From: Neocallimastix lanati (nom. inval.)
Lineage: Eukaryota > Neocallimastigomycota > Neocallimastigomycetes > Neocallimastigales > Neocallimastigaceae
Reading direction: 5' to 3'
Length of the DNA stretch: 40,000 nucleotides
NCBI GenBank assembly: GCA_016946835.1
Contig: JACVTC010000170.1
Span: 160,001-200,000 of the forward strand
The translations under genes and the position numbers were made by a program. Below the pieces are notes generated by a model. It was not told the origin of the DNA and searched no databases. It was given only the letters and a program-made list of their open reading frames with translations. This document shows positions 32,194-40,000 of the stretch, in pieces. Position 1 is the stretch's first letter, and each line of letters begins with the position of its first letter.

Positions 32194-35011
32194 AAGTCAT
32201 GTTTAAATAAAACAATATAATTAAAATTTTGTTTATTTCTTTATTTACTTTTTTTTAATGATTTAAATTACTTTAAAATAAAAAATAATTTAAAAATTAA
32301 TATTTTTGGAATAATTATAATAAAAAAAATGTTAACCATATATTAAATTCAATAAAAATATATTACTAATATATCCATAATATTAATCATAATATTTATT
32401 AGTATTTTATATTTAACTATATAGAATAATAATTAAAAAAAAATTTACTATTTTATTATGATTATAGTTATAGAAAATAATCATATTTATTTATTAAAAT
32501 AGTTATAATATTTATTTATTTATAATAGTTACATATTACTTATAATAGTTAATTATTTATGCTTATATTATAATATTTATTAATAATAGTTATAATATTT
32601 ATTTATAATGGTTGTAATAGTTAATTCATAATAGTAATAATATTTATTAATAATTAAACCTTATAAATTAAATTTAAAAATAAAGTATCTATTTATATTA
32701 AAATGTTCCATAATAGTTAATTTTATAATAAATTCATTTAACCTATCACAAAATAAATTTAATTTTTTTAATTATTATTATTATTATTTTTTTTGGATTT
32801 ATATTAAAAAAAAGAATTAGATAAAATATTCATTCATTTGAAGAGAAAATTAAACCATTTAGAATTAAATTAATCAATTCATTAATAAATAAAGTTTATA
32901 TGATGTTGAAAAATAAAAAATAAAAAACAAAAAAATATGAAATAATTAAAATATAAAAAAAATTAAAAAAAAAAATATATATATAAAATAAATCATCATC
33001 AAACATAAAAATAAATTAAAAAAAAAAAAAATTTCCTTGTTTGCTTTAAGCCGTATTTTTTTTTCCTCTTTTTTTCCTCTTTAAAATATATATTATTTAT
33101 TATATTAAATATATTTTATATATTTTTAATATTATTTATTATTTATTACTATTTATTTATTACTATTTTATATTTTATTTTATATTTTATTATTAATATT
33201 TTATTGTTTATTATTTATTATTTTTTTTTACTCTGTTCATCTACTTTTGTATTACCACTAAAAAAGTAAAAAAAGTGAAAATTTTTATTAATTGATTTAT
33301 AAATGTTTTATTAATATAAAGATGAATTACTTTAAACTATATATAGAGATTTATAATATGTCTATGCATGGTAAATCATAATGATTAATATTTAAGTAAT
33401 AAATGTAAGCGGTCATTCTATATTTAATTACTGCAAAGTATAATTATTCTTTAGTACTGCATTAGAATGCTTTGAACTAAAACTTATTATCATTAAATAT
33501 TAAATAAAAAAGAAAAAAGAATAAAAAAAAAAAGAGTTAAATATTATTGGTATAATAATGAAAAATGTATGACTATAATGAAACAAATGAATAAACTTTA
33601 TTATATATACATAATATTTAATTTTTTCTTAAATAAATAATTATCATATTTATTTATGAACTTTTATTTTTATTTTTATCTTTTATCTTTTATACTTCTT
33701 ATATTCTATTGAAATAGAAGAAAAGAATATAATCATTTTATTATTTTTTATTTTTTTTTAAACTCTTTATATCTTTCATACAAGATCAACATCTCATAGT
33801 TTTGCATTTTAATAGGAAGAGTAAATTTAAATCATTTAATTTTATAAAAATAAAAAAAAAAAGGTTTTAAAGCATTTATATATATTTATATATACTTCTA
33901 TATATTTATTTATATATAAATAAATATATATTTATATATTTTATGATATAAAACTATTTATGGTAATAATATTTATTATAAGTCATTTATTTTTTAATTT
34001 TTAATTTTTTAATTTTATAAAACTAATAAAAAATTAAATTCATTATATTCATTTCATTGTTATTGTTATTATTAAATATTTATATTATATTACTTTTAAT
34101 TATTACTTCATATTAAAAATTAATTAGTGTTCGTATGTATCTTTTTTTTTTTTTAAAAAATTTCTCCTTTCTTCATTTCTTCTTTCTTTCTTTTTCTCTA
34201 TTTCTCTCTTTTTTTTTTTTTTTTTTATTATATTTTATTATTTATTATTTTTTAATTACAATAATTTGAATAATTATAATTTTTATAAATTTTATAAATA
34301 AAATAAAATAAAAAATAAAAAAATTTTATATACATTAAATTTATATATGTTATATATACAATTATTCATTATATTAATTGTAATATATTGAAGTCATATA
34401 ACTATTATATATTAATATAAATATAATATATATTCATCAATAGATTTCATTTAAATTTAATTTAATTTGCTTTTTTTTATATTTTTTTCATTTTTTTTAT
34501 ACTTTCAAAAAAAATTCAAAAAAAAAAAAAAAAAAATGCAAAAAAAAATCTTGAAAAATTAGGAAATAAAAATAATATATATAATAATCTATATTAATAA
34601 TATATTAGTTTGATATATTAATATTGTTGAATAATTTAAATTTTTTTATTTAAATTTTTTTTTTTTTAATTTTTTTTTTAATTTTTTTTTTAATATAAAA
34701 TTTTTTAATTTAATTTTAATATTTATTTCTAGCTCTGAAATATTAAAATTTAATTGCATTGTTTTATAACTGAACTGAAATTCAAATTTTAAATGGAGGA
34801 TTCCTATATTTTATTATTTATTAAAGTTTATTAGTGTAAAAAAAAGATAAATATATATCCTAATTAATTTTTTTTTTTTTAGTAATTTAATCTGTTGTTA
34901 TTATCTAATATTTGTTAAGAAAAAAAAGTTTATTTATTTATTTATTAAATATTTATTTATTTAAATATAAATATTTATTAAATAAATAAATAATAAGTAA
35001 ATAAATAAATA

Positions 35012-35224
35012 AATAATAAATAATAAATAATTAATAATAAATAATAAATAATAAATAATAAATAATAAATAATAAATAATAAATAATAAATAATAAATAA
35101 TAAATAATAAATAATAAATAATAAATAATAAATAATAAATAATAAATAATAAATAATAAATAATAAATAATAAATAATAAATAATAAATAATAAATAATA
35201 AATAATAAATAATAAATAATAAAT
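35012..35224 (-). repeat. Heptanucleotide array (AAATAAT)n, reverse orientation
   Basis: About 28-30 copies of AAATAAT, the reverse complement of the unit at 11629-11880 and 17742-17974. It is preceded by an AAAT stretch that forms an AT-rich inverted repeat with itself at about 34930-35010. Confidence 0.9.
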
Positions 35225-35666
35225 ATTATATATTTATATATATATTATTAATCATGAATTGATGTATATATTTATATAAATACTATTTAATTATTATGTC
35301 TTATATACTAGATTTGAACTTTCTATTATAATTACTTCTTGTAATTTATTACTTATTTGTTTTTTGTTTTTATTATTTCATTTACTTTTTATTTAGTATT
35401 TATTTAGTATTACATTACTTTTTAATACTTTTTATAATTTATTTATTTATTTATTATTATCTTTTATTTTACTAATTAATAATTCCTATAAAAGTTGATT
35501 ATTAAATAAATTAGAGAGCATTACTAATATATTATTATGTCTATATTGCAATATATTTATTAATTATTAATTTGTTATTGTTTTAATATTTTTATATTAA
35601 CATTATAAATTACTTTTTGTGTAAAATAAAAAAATTTATTTTAATTTTATATTTTTGTTTTATTTA

Positions 35667-35700
<34 letters not shown>

Positions 35701-36886
35701 TTTTACTTTTTTTATTTTAAAAAATAAATCAAAAATAAATAAATAGAAAAAAAAAAGATAGATTTAAAATTATTATTTTTTTTATCAATCTAAAAATAAA
35801 GATTTTTTATTTTATTATCTTTTATTAAAAAAAAGAAAAAAAAAAAAAAAAGAATAAAAAATAAATAAAAAACTATATTTAAAGTAACAATAACAATAAC
35901 AATAATAATTCTAAGAAAAAATAAATAGAAATATAATTATATATACTACTATAAGTTTTAGAATTAGTTAATTATATAATAAATAATACCGTATTTTTTA
36001 TTTCTTGAAAAAATAATAAAATAAAAACATCTTACTATCTTTTTTATTTTTAATCTCCAAAACTTAACATATATAAAAATAAAGACTGTAAAAAAATTTT
36101 TAAAATAAATCAAAGTACTAAAAAAAAATAAAATTAAAAAGAAAAAACTATATATAAATATAATATTGAACCATACATATAAATTGTAAAGTATTAAACC
36201 AAAAAAATATATATATTACTAAATAAGTTTTTATATGATAAATATGTATATTTAAAGAAAATACGAAAAAGTAAACATATATATTATGTTATAGTTTACT
36301 TAACAAAATAAGAATCAATATAAAATACAAAGTGTTTAAAAGAAAAAAAAAGAGTTAATGTTTATTATTGAAATAATATATGTATAACTAGCATATTTAA
36401 CTTATTTCATAATAAGTAAATAAATTATACATGTTGGATTATAGTATATAAATAACCTTTAAAAAGAGATTATAAATATTTCATTCTTTTTATTAAATTT
36501 TACTCCGCATAAAGTAGTTAAATAAACATATTTTAAAATAGAGATGTAAAATTAATATTTTTTTTTTTTTTAAAAAAAGTAAACTATTTAAAAAATTAAA
36601 ATAGAATAAAAGAAATATATGTATATTTACTTTTTCAAGTATTTTCATAGATATTTCAAATAATACTAGAATTTATATGTTTTTTTTTTTATTATTTTAA
36701 TATTTAATATTTTTATATATTTATATTTTTATTATAAAAATAATTTATACTAATTCTATATTATATATTACTATTAATATTTATTATATACTTAAAATAT
36801 TTGAAAATGATTTGTTATTAAAATTATTAAAAATGATAACAATAATAAATAGACATGTCATATAAATAATATAAATAATATAAAAA

Positions 36887-39616
36887 ATGTCAGAAATAGA
36901 AAACCAACCAACAATAGAAGAAAACGTTGAAAGTGCAACTAGAGAAGTAAATAACGTTACAGCTGAAGATATTGAAAATGAAAAAGTTACAATAGAAGAA
37001 GATAAAATCGAAGAACAACCAGCTGTTACTGAAGAAGAAATAACGGATTCAATACCTGCTCCTGAACCAACAGAAGAACCAACAGAAAAAGAAGAGGAAA
37101 ATAAGGAATCCATAACGCCGGAAAATGAAGAACAACCAGAAGTTGAAGAAAAGATTGAAACAATAGAAGCTGAAGTCGTTCAACTTTCTGAATCTAATAA
37201 TGTTACTGAAGAAGATATTAAAAAAGAAAATAATATGGATACAACTGAACCAGGAATAGGAATGGTACAAGAACCAGTACAAGAACCAGAAATTATTAAC
37301 GAAAAACCCAAAGAAAGAATAGATGATAGTATACCTTTAACTCAAGAAGCAAATAAAGATTTATTAATTAGAAGTAATTCAGATCCTAGTTCAATTGCAC
37401 CATTGGAATCCGATGATGTTGATTATAGCAGTTTGACAAAGGAAGAACTCATTGAAAAAGTTCTTTTCTTAAAGGAACAATGCAAAATTATAAAACAAGA
37501 AACAGATAAAAAAATTAAAAATTCAAATGATTATATTGTACGTTTGGAAGAGGCAACAGAACAACGTTTAGATCGTCTCAGAAAGCAAAATAAGGATGAT
37601 ATTGATGAAATAAAGAAAATATCAGATCAAATTATTAAGAATGAAAAAGAAAAAGCAGAAGCTTATGTGAAAAATATGAGAAAGAGTGTGGATGAAGAAC
37701 GTGATGTATTACGTTCCATTGAAACAGATTCACGTTCAAGATATCAAAAGGAAAAGGAAGAAAAGAATGAAGCTCTTGTGGAAGTTAGTCGTCTTAAGAG
37801 TATTATTAACAGTTTACATAATGATGTGGAAGACAGAGAAATAAAAATTCAAAATTTAGAAGAAAAAAATCTTAGCGTCTTTGTTCAAAAGGATAAAGAA
37901 ATTGAACAGGCTATTCTTCAAATTGAAAATGAACGAAAACGTTCCAAGGAGGTAAACGAAGAAAATGCCTTACTAAAAGAAAAGATTCATGAATTAACGG
38001 ATGAATTGAATCAATTTAAGAATGAATCAGAAATTAGAAATTCTCAAATTAATCTTTTAAATAATGATAATCAACAGATGAGTAAGAAACTTGCTAGTCT
38101 CACTCGTAAGCATGAAGAATTAAGTACCCTTTATGAATTTAAGTTGGATGAAACTGCCAGTTTAAAGAGTCAAATTGAAAGTCTCAATAATAAAATTGAA
38201 CACTACAGACGTAAGAGACATAATCGTCTCAATGGTATTTCCCCCTTAACTCCAAATAACTTAAATACACCAAATTCCGCTTTTGATCCAAACGCTAGTC
38301 GTTGTTTCTCTGAAATGTCCTTTGTCTCTATTACAGAATCTGCTAATAATAAGTCTTCCTCCTCTAATAATAGAATTCTTGATGCTCTTGATGAAAGAAA
38401 ACCTTCCATTGCTAATACCACAGATCAATTAAGTGATATCTCTCTTGGTTATAATGAAAATGAAGAGGGTATTGTTAATATCAATAGTAATACTACTCCA
38501 GGAGTTACTGAGGTTGAAACTGTGGAAGGTGAAGGAAAACCAAATAATGAAAATAATATTACTACTGGTACTGATGAAGAAAAACCGGAACAACGTACTC
38601 TCGTTATCGATACTAATATGACTATCAATAATACAGGTGGTGACCCAGCCTTTAATTATCAAGATACTAATAATAATATAATGATTCCAGAAGGTGATAA
38701 TGATGATGATGAGGATGAAGATGATAATGAAAATGAAGAAGAAATTATTATGGGATCTATAGTTAAACCATTAGTTTTCCATACTAATGATCAAACCTTT
38801 ATGGACTTTAATCAAATTTTAATGGAAGATTACAGTAAGATTTATAATACTAAATTAGTGAAGCAATGTGAAATAGAAGAAGTTGTACAATGTCTTGATC
38901 TTAATGGTAGCTATATAGGTTTCTTCAGTAAGCGAAAATTATTGAATGGACTTAAGAATAATACCGTGGTCATTGAAAAAGCTAATCTTAATAATTTCCA
39001 AGATTTAATCCTTCAAGATATTGAACCAGAATGTGCTCTCTGTTCTCTTAAATATACTAATAATGAAAATACCATTCTCTGGTATAAATTCTTTTTTGAA
39101 GATGAAAAGAATCCAGATCATGAATTCATTTGTATGTTCTGTAGAGAACGTTTAGTCACCATTTGTAACTGGTATAAATACCTCAGTATGATTAATAAAA
39201 AGATTATTAAACATGATATTGAAACTATTTATATCAATTGTTTACAACTTAAAGAAAATATGTATCATGCTAGAAATGGTTTAACTGCTGATGAAGATAA
39301 TAATGAAGGTTTAAATGTAGTATCCGCTAATCCAAGACCAGAAATTATTACTCAGAGATCAGTAGAAGAAGGTAGAAGTGAATATGGAGAAGAGATGAAA
39401 GTCGATGATTTAGGGAATGGATTAGTTAAGAAGATTTCTTTTGATGATAATGCCAGTAATTCTGCTGATTCTCTCACCATAAAAAATAATAGTGAAATAT
39501 TAGATGAACCTCCAGCTTCTACTCCTACAACAAAAACTCGTTCAAAAAAGAGACCATCATTATGTTATCATAATACTATTCAAAAGAAACTTTCCCTAAC
39601 TGAAGTTGTTAATTGA
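36887..39616 (+). CDS. SEC2: Sec2/Rabin-type Rab guanine nucleotide exchange factor
   Basis: 909 residues, no intron. Residues 1-160 are acidic and disordered (Glu/Pro/Thr repeats). About 180-440 form a long coiled coil, starting at LTKEELIEKVLFLKEQCKII and including RLRKQNKDDIDEIKK and ERDVLRSIE, the position and type of the Sec2 domain that binds and activates Sec4/Rab8-like GTPases on secretory vesicles. A disordered Ser/Asn linker follows, with a Asp/Glu run at about 603-620. Residues about 637-775 match the C-terminal module of fungal Sec2 and animal Rabin proteins: ECALCSLKY and FICMFCRERL give two CxxC pairs (possible zinc site), followed by TICNWYKYLSMI. The tail is Ser/Lys-rich. The protein should act in polarised exocytosis. 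The assignment rests on domain order and motifs. The start is the first ATG, after an A-run. Confidence 0.85.
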   Translation: MSEIENQPTIEENVESATREVNNVTAEDIENEKVTIEEDKIEEQPAVTEEEITDSIPAPEPTEEPTEKEEENKESITPENEEQPEVEEKIETIEAEVVQLSESNNVTEEDIKKENNMDTTEPGIGMVQEPVQEPEIINEKPKERIDDSIPLTQEANKDLLIRSNSDPSSIAPLESDDVDYSSLTKEELIEKVLFLKEQCKIIKQETDKKIKNSNDYIVRLEEATEQRLDRLRKQNKDDIDEIKKISDQIIKNEKEKAEAYVKNMRKSVDEERDVLRSIETDSRSRYQKEKEEKNEALVEVSRLKSIINSLHNDVEDREIKIQNLEEKNLSVFVQKDKEIEQAILQIENERKRSKEVNEENALLKEKIHELTDELNQFKNESEIRNSQINLLNNDNQQMSKKLASLTRKHEELSTLYEFKLDETASLKSQIESLNNKIEHYRRKRHNRLNGISPLTPNNLNTPNSAFDPNASRCFSEMSFVSITESANNKSSSSNNRILDALDERKPSIANTTDQLSDISLGYNENEEGIVNINSNTTPGVTEVETVEGEGKPNNENNITTGTDEEKPEQRTLVIDTNMTINNTGGDPAFNYQDTNNNIMIPEGDNDDDEDEDDNENEEEIIMGSIVKPLVFHTNDQTFMDFNQILMEDYSKIYNTKLVKQCEIEEVVQCLDLNGSYIGFFSKRKLLNGLKNNTVVIEKANLNNFQDLILQDIEPECALCSLKYTNNENTILWYKFFFEDEKNPDHEFICMFCRERLVTICNWYKYLSMINKKIIKHDIETIYINCLQLKENMYHARNGLTADEDNNEGLNVVSANPRPEIITQRSVEEGRSEYGEEMKVDDLGNGLVKKISFDDNASNSADSLTIKNNSEILDEPPASTPTTKTRSKKRPSLCYHNTIQKKLSLTEVVN

Positions 39617-39757
39617 AAATCACAAGTAAATAAATAAAAAAAAAAAAAAAAAAAAAAACGGAAAAATAAAACGGAAAAATAAAATGGATAAATAAAATAA
39701 AATAAAACCAAAAACAGAAACAAAAACAAAACAGAAAAACAAAAAACAATAAAAAAA
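39617..39757. other. 3' flank of the Sec2-type gene
   Basis: A-rich DNA with short GGAAAAATAAAA repeats and a run of about 20 A. It likely contains the 3' untranslated region; no polyadenylation site can be picked with confidence in such composition. Confidence 0.4.
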
Positions 39758-39968
39758 AAAAAATTTAATCTAAAACTTATTATATAATATATAGTAATAA
39801 CAAAAATAATATTAACAACACATAATAAAAAAAAATTTAATTAAAACTTATTATATAACATATAGTAATAACAAAAATAATATTAACAACACATAATAAA
39901 AAAAAATTTAATTAAAACTTATTATATAACATATAGTAATAACAAAAATAATATTAACAACACATACA
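39758..39968 (+). repeat. 71-bp tandem repeat, three copies
   Basis: The landmark TAGTAATAACAAAAATAATA begins at 39792, 39863 and 39934, exactly 71 bases apart. Copies two and three are almost identical and copy one differs by a few bases (ATCTAAAAC versus ATTAAAAC, AATATA versus ACATATA). Confidence 0.9.
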
Positions 39969-40000
39969 CAAGATAAAAATTATCAGTAAATTTTTTTTTA

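Larger units (their letters stand above)
24870..36886. other. 12-kb gene desert
   Basis: No gene is supported on either strand. The DNA is A/T low complexity with T-runs of up to about 37 bases, AT and AAAT microsatellites, the 37-bp inverted repeat at 26095, the minisatellite at 29908 and the heptanucleotide array at 35012. Small islands of higher G+C (about 27225-27290, 29470-29525, 32055-32125, 33408-33475) each show at most 20-25 open codons and may be worn scraps of genes or elements. Confidence 0.6.

Noticed and set aside
33895-33935. AT palindrome of about 30 bases
   Set aside because: Made of ATTT/TA steps, expected often at this base composition, unlike the mixed-sequence palindrome at 26095.

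Overview
The window is extremely AT-rich eukaryotic nuclear DNA. Intergenic DNA is almost pure A and T, full of homopolymer runs, ATT and AAAT microsatellites and short tandem duplications. Genes stand out as islands of balanced codon use. Widely spaced genes, mostly intronless, often with A-runs just before the ATG, a fungal-type Sec2 exchange factor, a bacterial-looking aldo/keto reductase and two proteins built of about 39-residue ankyrin-like repeats together suggest an anaerobic gut fungus (Neocallimastigomycota). This assignment is inferred from family resemblance and composition, not from a marker gene.

Layout. 422-1000 (+): a secreted, probably GPI-anchored protein with a DM13-like core. 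1001-4113: intergenic, with a decayed coding island (1629-2062) and tandem duplications. 4114-6525 (-): ankyrin-like repeat protein A, with an N-myristoylation-type N terminus. 6526-10292: intergenic repeats. 10293-11135 (+): aldo/keto reductase with an intact catalytic tetrad. 11136-14985: a heptanucleotide array, a GC-rich structured insert with an A-tail and flanking direct repeats (12113-12202), a decayed minus-strand coding segment (13765-14048) and a perfect 27-bp hairpin just past the end of the next gene. 14986-17139 (-): ankyrin-like repeat protein B, a paralogue of A. 17140-21213: intergenic. 21214-24586 (+): an unrecognised gene that, on my reading, has four exons joining two apparently separate reading frames into one protein of about 689 residues with repeated short motifs. 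24587-36886: a 12-kb desert holding a perfect 37-bp inverted repeat, a 35/31-bp minisatellite and another heptanucleotide array. 36887-39616 (+): a Sec2/Rabin-type Rab exchange factor. 39617-40000: a 71-bp tandem repeat.

The genes do not form a functional cluster, as expected in a fungal chromosome. The links between them are the two ankyrin-like paralogues, which share their first and last residues and a nearly identical central block, and the membrane theme: a GPI-type protein, two probable myristoyl proteins and a vesicle-traffic exchange factor. The candidates for undescribed biology are the myristoylated 39-residue repeat family, the short-motif protein at 21214-24586, and the small structured insert at 12113-12202.
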